Shown: in pieces, positions 55,652 to 63,968 of the stretch
Layout of the letters: each line of letters opens with the position of its first letter
How positions within the stretch are numbered: the first letter of the stretch is position 1
Assembly: GCF_019049625.1 (NCBI RefSeq)
Contig: NZ_JAFMOY010000128.1
Coordinates: 62,001 to 126,000, forward strand
Source of the DNA: Rahnella ecdela
GTDB taxonomy: Bacteria; Pseudomonadota; Gammaproteobacteria; Enterobacterales; Enterobacteriaceae
DNA length: 64,000 bases
Reading direction: 5' to 3'
Notes under the pieces: generated by a model
What the model saw: the letters and a program-made list of their open reading frames with translations, nothing else
What the model was told of the DNA's origin: nothing
Database searches by the model: none
Program-made: the position numbers and the translations under genes

Positions 55652-56044
55652 ATGGAAAATACGATTTTACTGGCAGTGAACGGTACGCTGATGCGCGGCC
55701 TGGAACTGAACCCGAACATGACCGGCGCGGGCGGCGTTTTCGTGCGCGAAGACAATACTGATGCCCATTATCGCTTATGGACTATTAACGACCGTCATCC
55801 CGGGATGATCCGCGTGATGCAGGGCGGCAACACCGTCAGTCTGGAAATCTGGGCGCTGCCACCGGCCTCTTTTGCGGCACTGCTGAGCAGCGAACCGGCG
55901 GGTCTGAGCATCGGCAAAGTGAAGTTGCAGGATGGCAGCGAAGTGCTGGGTGTGTTGGCGGAACCATGGCTGGTGGAAGGGCAAAGCGAAATCACCGAAA
56001 CCGGCGGCTGGCGTCAGTATACCGGGCATCACCATACCCTCTGA
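55652..56044 (+). CDS. free-standing AtzF C-terminal-domain protein
   Basis: 130 residues similar over its whole length to the last ~125 residues of the allophanate hydrolase at 38-40 kb. Shared features are the start LAVNGTLMRGLELNPNM / VAVVGAHLTGMPLNFQL, a central S-(L/I)-E-(I/L)-W-x-(L/I)-P block, D-G-(S/R)-(E/I)-V-x-G, EPW and the end GGWR-Y. In AtzF this domain is reported to decarboxylate N-carboxycarbamate. No amidase domain is attached. It lies 15 bases after carbamate kinase and 31 before the permease, so it belongs to the carbamoyl operon. It may decarboxylate or bind a carbamate-like intermediate; this is inference. Confidence 0.82.
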   Translation: MENTILLAVNGTLMRGLELNPNMTGAGGVFVREDNTDAHYRLWTINDRHPGMIRVMQGGNTVSLEIWALPPASFAALLSSEPAGLSIGKVKLQDGSEVLGVLAEPWLVEGQSEITETGGWRQYTGHHHTL

Positions 56045-56075
56045 AGGAACAGCCTTAACTGAAAAGGAACAGGTT

Positions 56076-57296
56076 ATGCGTAAAACAGAAAGTGCTCCGA
56101 ATACTGCGTCAGGATTGCGTATTGCCATGATTTTACTCGGCATTGCGGTCACGCCGGTTTTACTATCCTCATCAAGTCTGGGCAACCAGCTGTCAGGTTC
56201 TCAGCTGATTACGGTGGTTGCGCTCGGCGGCATGATCCTCACACTGCTGGCGGCCATCACCATTTGCGTGGGAGAAAAAGCCCGTCTGCCCACCTATGGC
56301 ATTGTGAAATACGCGTTCGGCGAGAAAGGCGCGGTGGCGATCAACATTCTGATGGCAGTCAGCCTGTTTGGCTGGATTGCGGTCACCGCCAATATGTTCG
56401 GCCATTCGGTACATGATTTGCTGGCTCAGCACGGGCTGGACGTGCCTGCGCCGCTGCTGGTGGCGCTTGGTTGCTGCGTGTTTGTCGCCTCGACGGCATT
56501 CGGTTTCGCCGTGCTTGGTAAAATCGCGCAGGTCGCCGTGCCGGTGATTGCGCTGGTGCTGGTGTACATTTTGTATGTCGCGATGCACGGCCACGCGCCG
56601 GTCACAGAAAGTCTCAGCCAGATGAATACCGGCGTAGCGGTGTCTACCGTGGTTGGCACTATTATCGTACTGGTCGCGACATTGCCTGATTTCGGCAGTT
56701 TTGTGCATAACCGTAAACATGCGCTGATCGCCGCTGTGGCGGCGTTTCTGGTAGCGTATCCGTTGCTGTACTGGGCCGGTGCCATGCCGAGCGCGCTGAG
56801 CGGTCAGGGTTCCCTGCTCGGCGCGATGGCCGTTTTTGGCGCGGTATTACCGGCAGCCATGTTGCTGATTTTTGCGTGCATTACTGGTAATGCGGGGAAT
56901 ATGTTCCAGGGTACGCTGGTGGTTTCCACCCTGCTGAGCCGCTTCCTTAAATGGCAGATTACGCTGGCGCTGGGTGTCCTTTCGGCAATTGTCGGCAGCA
57001 TGGACATCATGGCATGGTTCATCCCGTTCCTGCTGTTTTTGGGGATTGCCACTCCGCCGGTGGCCGGGATTTATATCGCCGATTTCTTCCTGTATCGCCG
57101 CCACGGCTATCAGGCAGAAGTGCTGACCCGCGAACCGCACATCAAGTTAATGACGTTTGTCGCCTGGCTGCTCGGCTCGGCGGTCGGTTTCATGACCGTT
57201 AAAGGCATGATGACGCTGACCACCATTCCGTCCGTGGATTCGATTCTGGTGGCGTGTGTTTGTTATGCGTTGTTTAGCCGGATGCAAAAGCACTGA
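56076..57296 (+). CDS. NCS1-family nucleobase/ureide permease (CodB-like)
   Basis: 406 residues from the ATG at 56076 (AAGGAACAG upstream); longer upstream frames overlap the previous gene. About twelve membrane helices are seen, with an NCS1-type pattern: an early LGNQLSGSQLI, GEKARLPTYGIVKYAFGEKG, FGWIAVTANMFG, and LPDFGSFVHNRKHA near helix 6. The family imports cytosine, allantoin, hydantoins or purines. As the last gene of the operon it probably brings in the compound that the upstream enzymes break down (biuret, oxalurate or another ureide). Confidence 0.88.
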   Translation: MRKTESAPNTASGLRIAMILLGIAVTPVLLSSSSLGNQLSGSQLITVVALGGMILTLLAAITICVGEKARLPTYGIVKYAFGEKGAVAINILMAVSLFGWIAVTANMFGHSVHDLLAQHGLDVPAPLLVALGCCVFVASTAFGFAVLGKIAQVAVPVIALVLVYILYVAMHGHAPVTESLSQMNTGVAVSTVVGTIIVLVATLPDFGSFVHNRKHALIAAVAAFLVAYPLLYWAGAMPSALSGQGSLLGAMAVFGAVLPAAMLLIFACITGNAGNMFQGTLVVSTLLSRFLKWQITLALGVLSAIVGSMDIMAWFIPFLLFLGIATPPVAGIYIADFFLYRRHGYQAEVLTREPHIKLMTFVAWLLGSAVGFMTVKGMMTLTTIPSVDSILVACVCYALFSRMQKH

Positions 57297-57380
57297 CGGA
57301 GAAAAGGGTAAAATACGGCATAATTAAGGAAATCAGTCATGACGACGGGTTTCCTTTTTTTATGGCAGGAGCGCCTTTGT

Positions 57381-58286
57381 ATGCTGATTTCTGATGAAAG
57401 TATTCGTATCGTCCATCTGGTCGCGAAATACCAGAGCATTACCACCGCCGCCGATCAGCTGAACAAAGTCCCTTCTGCCATCAGTTATACCGTGAAAAAG
57501 CTGGAAGAAAGCCTGGGCGTGGCGCTGTTTATACGCAAAGGCAACCATATTGAACTCACTCCGGCGGGACAATATTTTAACTGTCACAGTCAGACCCTGC
57601 TCAGCGACCTTGATGCCCTGAAACGCAACACGGCGCTTATCCATGACGGCGTCGAACAGGAGTTTATCATTGCGGTGAATAACATCGTGCCGGTGCCGGT
57701 GCTGGTGGATTTTATCAGCGTGTTTGAAAGGACGTTTCCGACCACGCGGCTGTCGCTGAACGTTGAGGTTTATAACGGCTGCTGGGATGCGCTTTACAGC
57801 AAACGCGCTGATCTGGTTATCGGCGCGCCGCATAATGTACCGGGCAGCGAAGGCGTTATTACCGAAAGCCTGGGCCAGCTGGAATGGGATTTCGTTGTCG
57901 GTCCGCAGCATCCGCTCGCCACCCTGATGCAGCCGCTGAGCAATATCGAACTGCGAAAGTATCCGGCGGTGTGTATCCGCGATACCGCCGTGAATTTCGC
58001 CCATCAGCAGGCCTGGTTGCTGGAAGGCCAGAAACCGCTGTTTGTCCCGGATTTTGCCATCGCCATTTCGCTTATCGGACGCAATACCGGCATCGGCTAT
58101 GTGCCTCATCATCTGGCTTTACCGTTGCTTAATAATGGACAGCTGGTGAAAAAACCGATGCAGGAACATAAACATGCGACACAACTTTTTCTCGCCGCCC
58201 GCTCCGATGGCGTGGGAAAAGTCTGCCAGTGGTGCATGGATTACCTGCTGGATCCGGGGGTAAAGGCGGAGTTGTGCGGGAATTGA
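57381..58286 (+). CDS. LysR-family transcriptional regulator
   Basis: 301 residues from the ATG at 57381, which has AGGAG nine bases upstream. The N-terminal winged helix (about 5-65) has ITTAADQLNKVPSAISYTVKKLEESLGVALF, and the C-terminal periplasmic-binding-like effector domain begins near 90. It lies 84 bases after the permease in the same direction, so it may be read with the operon or from its own promoter. It is the natural local regulator of the biuret/oxamate cluster. The ligand is not predictable from the sequence. Confidence 0.9.
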   Translation: MLISDESIRIVHLVAKYQSITTAADQLNKVPSAISYTVKKLEESLGVALFIRKGNHIELTPAGQYFNCHSQTLLSDLDALKRNTALIHDGVEQEFIIAVNNIVPVPVLVDFISVFERTFPTTRLSLNVEVYNGCWDALYSKRADLVIGAPHNVPGSEGVITESLGQLEWDFVVGPQHPLATLMQPLSNIELRKYPAVCIRDTAVNFAHQQAWLLEGQKPLFVPDFAIAISLIGRNTGIGYVPHHLALPLLNNGQLVKKPMQEHKHATQLFLAARSDGVGKVCQWCMDYLLDPGVKAELCGN

Positions 58287-58313
58287 AAAGTTTACAAATT
58301 GATTGAGACTAAA

Positions 58314-58697
58314 ATGCCAAAAATCAAAAGTCACGAAGCCCTGGTGCGTCAGCGCAAGCGCTGGGTAATGCTGGCGGTACTGGTCGCGCTTATCACGGCA
58401 GGTTATCAGTGGTGGAAACAGGGGACACTCGTCTCCGAGCAGTGGAGTCCGAACAAACAGTATGTGGTGCGTGAGTACCGTACCTTCGAATTCATCCCGC
58501 GCATGACCATGCCGGGCGATGGCGGGCATTATTCCGGTTATATGCGCGTGTACAACCGCGACGGCAAGCAGTTTTACGAGGAGTATTCCGACCTGCTCGA
58601 CTTTATCGAAGGTCCGTTCTGGGCGAAGGAAGGCGTTTACTGGATGGGCAATGATAACCAAGACATCGTACGGCTGCCGACGTCGCCGGTGGAGTGA
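58314..58697 (+). CDS. hypothetical membrane-anchored protein
   Basis: 127 residues from the ATG at 58314 (a TTG at 58299 is possible). One membrane helix (about 17-33) is preceded by a basic N-terminus, then a small extracytoplasmic domain with WSPNKQYVVREYRTFEF and YWMGNDNQDIVRLP near the end. I do not recognise the family. It lies 27 bases after lysR and is followed directly by a terminator, so it may be the last gene of that unit. Confidence 0.7.
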   Translation: MPKIKSHEALVRQRKRWVMLAVLVALITAGYQWWKQGTLVSEQWSPNKQYVVREYRTFEFIPRMTMPGDGGHYSGYMRVYNRDGKQFYEEYSDLLDFIEGPFWAKEGVYWMGNDNQDIVRLPTSPVE

Positions 58698-58707
58698 TTA
58701 ACAGGCA

Positions 58708-58735
58708 CAAAAAAGCCGCGACCTGCGCGGCTTTT
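58708..58735. terminator. bidirectional intrinsic terminator
   Basis: GCCGCG-acctg-CGCGGC with A-rich sequence on the left and TTTT on the right. It lies between the convergent hypothetical gene and the YeaQ-family gene and can serve both. Confidence 0.88.
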
Positions 58736-58760
58736 AGCATATCAACGTAAGGTCGAAACC

Positions 58761-59009
58761 TTAGCTTCTGACTTTACGGTAGATAAACAGAACGACGATC
58801 GCACCGATCACTGCGACAACGAAGCTGCCGAAGTTGAAGCCGTCTACTCGACCAAAGCCGAAGAAAGTACTGATATAACCGCCGATCACGGCACCCACAA
58901 TACCCAGAACAACAGTCAGAATAAATCCGCCGCCATCTTTACCGGGCATGATCCATTTCGCCAGAATACCTGCAATCAGACCAAAGATAATCCAGGATAA
59001 AATTCCCAT
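58761..59009 (-). CDS. GlsB/YeaQ/YmgE-family stress-response membrane protein
   Basis: 82 residues, nearly all hydrophobic, with three membrane helices and Gly-rich segments (GLIAGILAKWIMPGKDGGG, ILTVVLGIVGAVIGGY). This is the transglycosylase-associated/YeaQ family of small stress-induced inner-membrane proteins. Biochemical function is unknown. AGGAG precedes the ATG. Confidence 0.9.
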   Translation of the reverse strand: MGILSWIIFGLIAGILAKWIMPGKDGGGFILTVVLGIVGAVIGGYISTFFGFGRVDGFNFGSFVVAVIGAIVVLFIYRKVRS

Positions 59010-59416
59010 TTTTCGACTCCTCCGAATTAATTTCCGTTACCGTGAATATTGTTCAGCCAAGTTAGCCAAACAAGAGCAAAACCATTCGGGTTCTGCGAGC
59101 AGAAAGTGTGTTTAACACTCAAGCCCCTCTTCGTGAACTGCTAGTAAAGTCTAGCACCCTTTCTACAAAACCGCTCAAAATCAGCAGGAAGGGTGAGAAA
59201 CGCAGAGAAATCTAAGGCAATTTCAAGCTGTGTCAGCACGAATGCGGTTTCGTCAACCACCCGCACAAGGACGTAAAATTGCGTAAAATGTAGACCAAAT
59301 ATTTTGAACGAGATACTCAAATCAATCCGTTTTTCATCGTCAGCCATCCGGCCTATTATGCATCCATCGAAAGGCAAACACCTTTCACTCTCATAAACCT
59401 GAATGGATTAATCATC
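59010..59416. other. intergenic region before the DUF1471 gene
   Basis: About 400 bases containing the divergent promoters of the YeaQ-family gene and the DUF1471 gene. A 78-codon frame on the minus strand (59141-59377) has no clear ribosome site or family and lies across the expected promoter area, so it is not called. Confidence 0.5.
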
Positions 59417-59674
59417 ATGAAAAACGTCAAAATTTTTGCTGTAGCTGCAACCCTTTCCCTGATTTCTTTTGGCAGCTTCGCGGCTCAACAGATTACTCAG
59501 CCATCCGGTGATATGCAGAAAATCGGCGTAATTTCCGCAGCCAACTCCACCACCCTCGGCGGTCTGGAAGCGAAATTATCTCAGCAGGCTAAAGACGCAG
59601 GCGCATCTTCTTACCGCATCATCTCCGTGACCGGTAATAACAAACTGCACGCTGACGCTGAAATCTATAAATAA
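59417..59674 (+). CDS. DUF1471 (YhcN/BhsA) periplasmic stress protein
   Basis: 85 residues: a signal peptide ending SFA-AQQ, then the single DUF1471 domain with KIGVISAANSTTLGGLEAKLSQQAKDAGASSYRI and the final HADAEIYK. Members (YhcN, BhsA, McbA, YdgH) affect biofilm formation and respond to acid, peroxide or metals. A strong terminator follows. Confidence 0.92.
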   Translation: MKNVKIFAVAATLSLISFGSFAAQQITQPSGDMQKIGVISAANSTTLGGLEAKLSQQAKDAGASSYRIISVTGNNKLHADAEIYK

Positions 59675-59694
59675 TCTCCCGCGTAAACCCTCTG

Positions 59695-59731
59695 AAAAGC
59701 CTGTGGAAGCCCGACTTCCACAGGCTTTTTT
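59695..59731 (+). terminator. intrinsic terminator after the DUF1471 gene
   Basis: A 14-bp stem starting AAAGCCTGTGGAAG, a short CCCGA loop and the matching CTTCCACAGGCTTT, running into T6. It is strong and lies just 20 bases past the stop codon. Confidence 0.92.
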
Positions 59732-59829
59732 ATTTGCCAGTATTTTTATGCCAAATTTTTCCTTATTTCGCGATTGCATCTCTCCCATCCTGTTCACTAT
59801 TCTGGTTTTTTCGCTCATCAGGAAAAGCC

Positions 59830-60465
59830 ATGACTGTTACCGAATCTCTCCTTTCTTACGCGCTTGCTGCGGGAATTTTAACGCTGACGCCGGGACTTGA
59901 TACCGCTTTAGTTCTGCGCACGGCAGCCAGTCAGGGCAGCAAAAAAGCGTTATCGTCAGCATTTGGTATCAGTACCGGCTGTCTTATCTGGGGCGCGATG
60001 GTCGCTCTGGGGCTGGGGGCGGTGCTGGCAGCTTCTGAAATGGCGTTTACGTTACTTAAGTGGACCGGTGCGGCGTATCTGGCCTGGCTTGGTCTGCAAA
60101 TGCTTCTCAAACCCCGCAGCGAAATGAATATGGCCACGCCTGAGAACGGCGGAAAAATGCTACGTATTGGCAATTCTCCGTTCATGAGGGGGCTGTTTGG
60201 CAATGTACTGAACCCGAAAGTCGGCGTGTTCTATGTCTCTTTCCTGCCGCAGTTTGTCGCCACAGGTTATCCGCTCGGGCCTTATATTTTTGGACTCGCT
60301 GCCATGCACGCCGTCATTGGCACCCTGTGGTCAGTCACGATGATTTCTGCCACGCGCCCGCTGTCGCGCTGGTTACGTCGCCCGGCGGTGGTCAGAACGC
60401 TTGATCGCTTAACCGGCACCGTTTTTCTCGCCTTTGCAGTACGACTCGCTATGACTAAACGCTAA
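59830..60465 (+). CDS. LysE/RhtB-family amino-acid exporter
   Basis: 211 residues from the ATG at 59830 (CAGGAAAA upstream), with about six membrane helices. The LysE/RhtB signature is in the first helix region, ILTLTPGLDTALVLRTAASQG, plus GNVLNPKVGVFYVSFLPQFV near 120. The substrate is unknown; homologues export homoserine, threonine, leucine or lysine. A GNAT gene follows 17 bases later. Confidence 0.9.
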   Translation: MTVTESLLSYALAAGILTLTPGLDTALVLRTAASQGSKKALSSAFGISTGCLIWGAMVALGLGAVLAASEMAFTLLKWTGAAYLAWLGLQMLLKPRSEMNMATPENGGKMLRIGNSPFMRGLFGNVLNPKVGVFYVSFLPQFVATGYPLGPYIFGLAAMHAVIGTLWSVTMISATRPLSRWLRRPAVVRTLDRLTGTVFLAFAVRLAMTKR

Positions 60466-60482
60466 CTAAAAGGAATGCTGTC

Positions 60483-60929
60483 ATGAAGACCCGCCTCAGC
60501 CATGCCCCGACTGAAAACGATCTTGAGGAGATCAAAACTGCCCTGCGTAATTTCAACCGCAACTTTGTCCCGCAGTCGAAGTTTCGTGCGTTAGGTATTT
60601 TTGTGGAAGATGAGAACGGAAGTAAACAAGCGGGGATTGTGGCGGAAACGGTCGGCAACTGGATGTATATCCAAATGTTGTGGGTAGATGAGTCGTTACG
60701 TGGAAAAGATGTAGGGACACAGCTGATTGCAGAAGCGGAAGCAGAAGCTAAAACGCGGGGTTGTCGCTATTCACTGGTCGATACGTTTAGTTTTCAGGCC
60801 CGGCCATTCTATGAGCGGATGGGTTACGAAATGCAGATGGAGCTGGAAGATTATATCCGCGATACGCGTACGCCTGAGGATGCACCTTCTACCCATACGC
60901 GGTATTTCCTGACCAAAAAATTAGGCTGA
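60483..60929 (+). CDS. GNAT-family N-acetyltransferase
   Basis: 148 residues with the GNAT fold. The acetyl-CoA loop is LRGKDVGTQLI near 80-90, preceded by strand YIQMLWVDESL, and the late motif is FYERMGYE. Co-transcribed with the LysE-type exporter and followed by a terminator. The substrate is unknown. Confidence 0.85.
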   Translation: MKTRLSHAPTENDLEEIKTALRNFNRNFVPQSKFRALGIFVEDENGSKQAGIVAETVGNWMYIQMLWVDESLRGKDVGTQLIAEAEAEAKTRGCRYSLVDTFSFQARPFYERMGYEMQMELEDYIRDTRTPEDAPSTHTRYFLTKKLG

Positions 60930-60938
60930 ATGATCAAA

Positions 60939-60966
60939 GCGCGGCTGCACGGGCCGCGCAGTTTTT
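60939..60966 (+). terminator. intrinsic terminator after the GNAT gene
   Basis: GCGCGGC-tgcacgg-GCCGCGC followed by AG and T5. It sits 10 bases past the stop and just before the end of convergent yfcF. Confidence 0.85.
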
Positions 60967-60969
60967 CAG

Positions 60970-61725
<756 letters not shown>

Positions 61726-61763
61726 TTATGTCGGCTGATTCAGCACCTTTTCAGGGAACTCCT

Positions 61764-62303
61764 ATGAAGTCATGGCTCTTACCTCTTTTGCTGCTTGCCC
61801 CACTGTGTTCACAGGCGGCGTCCACTCCGAAAGAAATTAAAGCGCGCTTCAGCCAGTTTAAGGTCGGGGATAAGACCATTTGCCTCGATGATGTGACGTA
61901 TGCGAATAACAACAAAATGAAAGTCATTGAGAATGGCTTTGTGGTGTCGAAGAGAAAAAACGTGCTGATTTATCAGAGCCATACACTGTTTTTGCTCGGC
62001 AATGACATCACCGTGAACATCAAGGCGATCATCGAAAGCCGCGCGGGGAAAACCGCTTTCAACAATCAGTTCAAGCAGGCCATGATTCAGGTTGACGGGC
62101 TCGACGATCCGGCGCGCGCCAATGAGAAAGCGAAAATCATTCAGTCATTCGAAGACGTCATTTCCGACAAGCATAATGAAACGCCTTACAGCTCCGTGGC
62201 GCTGACCGATAAGGGCTACATCATCACGCAGGTCGAAAGCCACTCCACGACCATCAGCGAATGCTATGTCACGCCTTATAAGAAACCGGAAAACAACAAA
62301 TAA
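61764..62303 (+). CDS. hypothetical exported protein
   Basis: 179 residues from the ATG at 61764 (CAGGGAAC upstream), which exposes a signal peptide (MKSWLLPLLLLAPLCSQAA); the longer frame would bury it. The mature part has KTICLDDVTYANNNKMKV early and SECYVTPYKK at the end, with one Cys near each end. It is Lys-rich and probably periplasmic. I do not recognise a family. Confidence 0.7.
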   Translation: MKSWLLPLLLLAPLCSQAASTPKEIKARFSQFKVGDKTICLDDVTYANNNKMKVIENGFVVSKRKNVLIYQSHTLFLLGNDITVNIKAIIESRAGKTAFNNQFKQAMIQVDGLDDPARANEKAKIIQSFEDVISDKHNETPYSSVALTDKGYIITQVESHSTTISECYVTPYKKPENNK

Positions 62304-62316
62304 TCAGAGGGAAATG

Positions 62317-62799
62317 ATGACCGTTTTAGTACCGATGAGTGCAGCATTTTATCAGGATTTCGCCGAACAGCTGGCGAAGGATTATGCCGAAGAGAATGTG
62401 ACCGCCGGTCTGTGGCAGGCGGAAACGGCGCTGGAGCGTGCGCGTAGTTCAACACAAAGCGCACTGCCGCAAGGTGTTGATACGCCGGATCAGTTTCTTT
62501 TTGAGATCAAAGCCGAAGAGCACGGCGAAACCGCGGGTTATTTATGGTTTTCCAGCGTGGAACGCTATGGCGTGCGCAGTGCGTTCGTGTACGAACTGAC
62601 GGTGCACCCGCAATTTCGCCGTCAGGGTCATGCGGCGGCGGCATTCAGATTGATGGAAGAACGCCTGCGGGCACAGGGCTGTGTGGCAATCGAACTGAAT
62701 GTCTTTGCCGGCAATCCCGGTGCGCAGGCGCTGTACGCCAGCCTTGGTTACGTCACGACGAAAATGAATATGCGCAAACCGCTTAGCGTGAATACTTAA
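62317..62799 (+). CDS. GNAT-family N-acetyltransferase
   Basis: 160 residues (start 62314 or 62317; the second gives better spacing to AGAGG). The GNAT core is YELTVHPQFRRQGHAAAAF with the acetyl-CoA loop RRQGHAA, and NVFAGNPGAQALYASLGYVTTKMNM at the end, as in the RimI-like group. It overlaps the next gene, on the opposite strand, by 17 bases. Confidence 0.88.
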   Translation: MTVLVPMSAAFYQDFAEQLAKDYAEENVTAGLWQAETALERARSSTQSALPQGVDTPDQFLFEIKAEEHGETAGYLWFSSVERYGVRSAFVYELTVHPQFRRQGHAAAAFRLMEERLRAQGCVAIELNVFAGNPGAQALYASLGYVTTKMNMRKPLSVNT

Positions 62800-63235
62800 T
62801 AAATTCAGTGAGTTTTCCAATACGATCGTAAAGTTTTCGCGCCGTGTGGTTAGTGGTTTTCGTCGTCCAGTAGACATTGGCTTTGTCGTTCTGGTCGGCG
62901 TAAGCGTAAACCGCTTCTATCAGCTTCTGCCCGATTCCCAGTTTTCGCGCGCTGTCATCGACGTATAAATCCTGCAAATAGACCACCTGCTGCATGTGCC
63001 AGCCATGCTCGTGATTGATACAGTTCACCAGGCCTACCATTTTCCCTTCATATTCTGCCACATAGCCAAACATGTCGGCATAGTCAGGCTGCGACAAACG
63101 CTCGAAAGTATAATCAAATTGCGCCGGATCCAGATCTGACTGGTAAAAATCCAGATAATCACGCCAGAGAATTTCCCAACCTTCGCGGTCAGCAGGCGTT
63201 AACGGGCGGATCACTACATCTTGCTGCTGGCTCAT
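62783..63235 (-). CDS. GNAT-family N-acetyltransferase
   Basis: 150 residues: VIRPLTPADREGWEILWRDYLDFY at the N-terminus, the acetyl-CoA loop DSARKLGIGQKLI near 95-105 and NHTARKLYDRIG near the end. It resembles the eukaryote-like histone acetyltransferase HPA2-type GNATs of enterobacteria. AGGAGAATG-like sequence precedes the start. It is 29 bases after sutR in the same direction, so the two may be co-transcribed. Confidence 0.88.
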   Translation of the reverse strand: MSQQQDVVIRPLTPADREGWEILWRDYLDFYQSDLDPAQFDYTFERLSQPDYADMFGYVAEYEGKMVGLVNCINHEHGWHMQQVVYLQDLYVDDSARKLGIGQKLIEAVYAYADQNDKANVYWTTKTTNHTARKLYDRIGKLTEFIKYSR

Positions 63236-63264
63236 CAGGTCATTCTCCTCAGGAAATGAAAACG

Positions 63265-63831
63265 TTACGGACGCGACTGCGGATAATGTATCAGGTCGTG
63301 GAAACGCACGGAATGACCACTTTCGTTGCGGTAAGCATGTGCGCAGTCGGCGGCAAATCGGAGGGCTTCACCAGCGTTCAGCACGCGTGTCACACCGTCT
63401 ACGGTCAGCGTCAGTTCACCTTCAGTCACAATTACATGCTCAATAACACCGGCCTCGTGCGGCGTGGATTCGCTGCAACCGCCCGGTTCGAGATCGATAA
63501 CAAACATATCCATCCGCAAAGTCGTGTCATAAGGGAATAACGGCACGACGCGCATCCCTGAGGTTTTGCTGTTAAAGGTGGTCAGTAAACCGTGACGATG
63601 CAATGCCGCTGAGTGTTCGGGTGGCGTTTCGAGAAATTCCGAAAACGAGACATTCAGCCCGCTGGCGATTTTCCATAATGTCGCCACGGTAGGACTGGAT
63701 TCGCCGCGCTCAATCTGACCCAGCATGGCCTTACTGACGCCGGTTTTTTCTGCCGTCTGAGTGAGACTCCAGCCGCGTTCGCTGCGCACGGCCTTTAGCT
63801 GGCTGCCAATATGGCGGGTGAGTTCCTGCAT
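63265..63831 (-). CDS. sutR: SutR (YdcN)-type XRE/cupin regulator
   Basis: 188 residues from the ATG 63829-63831, preceded by AGAGGAGA; a longer frame to 63861 lacks a site. The N-terminal XRE helix-turn-helix (about 8-62) has LTQTAEKTGVSKAMLGQIERGESSPTVATLWKIASGLNV. The C-terminal cupin has STPHEAGVIEHV and ends RFHDLIHYPQS. It matches E. coli SutR, a regulator tied to sulfur utilisation. Two near-identical palindromes lie 37-94 bases upstream, between it and the divergent gene. Confidence 0.88.
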   Translation of the reverse strand: MQELTRHIGSQLKAVRSERGWSLTQTAEKTGVSKAMLGQIERGESSPTVATLWKIASGLNVSFSEFLETPPEHSAALHRHGLLTTFNSKTSGMRVVPLFPYDTTLRMDMFVIDLEPGGCSESTPHEAGVIEHVIVTEGELTLTVDGVTRVLNAGEALRFAADCAHAYRNESGHSVRFHDLIHYPQSRP

Positions 63832-63867
63832 TGTGTCTCCTCTGCGACGATGATCGTTCATCGCGAT

Positions 63868-63885
63868 TGTGCGTTATAACGCACA
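63868..63885. promoter_or_regulatory. SutR operator 1
   Basis: TGTGCGTTATAACGCACA is an 18-bp perfect palindrome, 37 bases upstream of the sutR start. Paired with a second copy 40 bases away. Confidence 0.75.
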
Positions 63886-63907
63886 GTGATATCTTGAGCG
63901 CATCAGA

Positions 63908-63925
63908 TGTGCGCTATAACGCACA
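63908..63925. promoter_or_regulatory. SutR operator 2
   Basis: TGTGCGCTATAACGCACA differs from operator 1 at a single base. Centre-to-centre distance is 40 bases, close to four helical turns, so two dimers could bind on one face. It is 44 bases upstream of the divergent start. Confidence 0.75.
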
Positions 63926-63968
63926 TCAGCATACCGCCAGCGTCCGGTAACCCGAAGGATTTTCACAA

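Noticed and set aside
59141-59377. 78-codon minus-strand frame before the DUF1471 gene
   Set aside because: No clear ribosome site, no recognisable family, and it covers the likely divergent promoter region.
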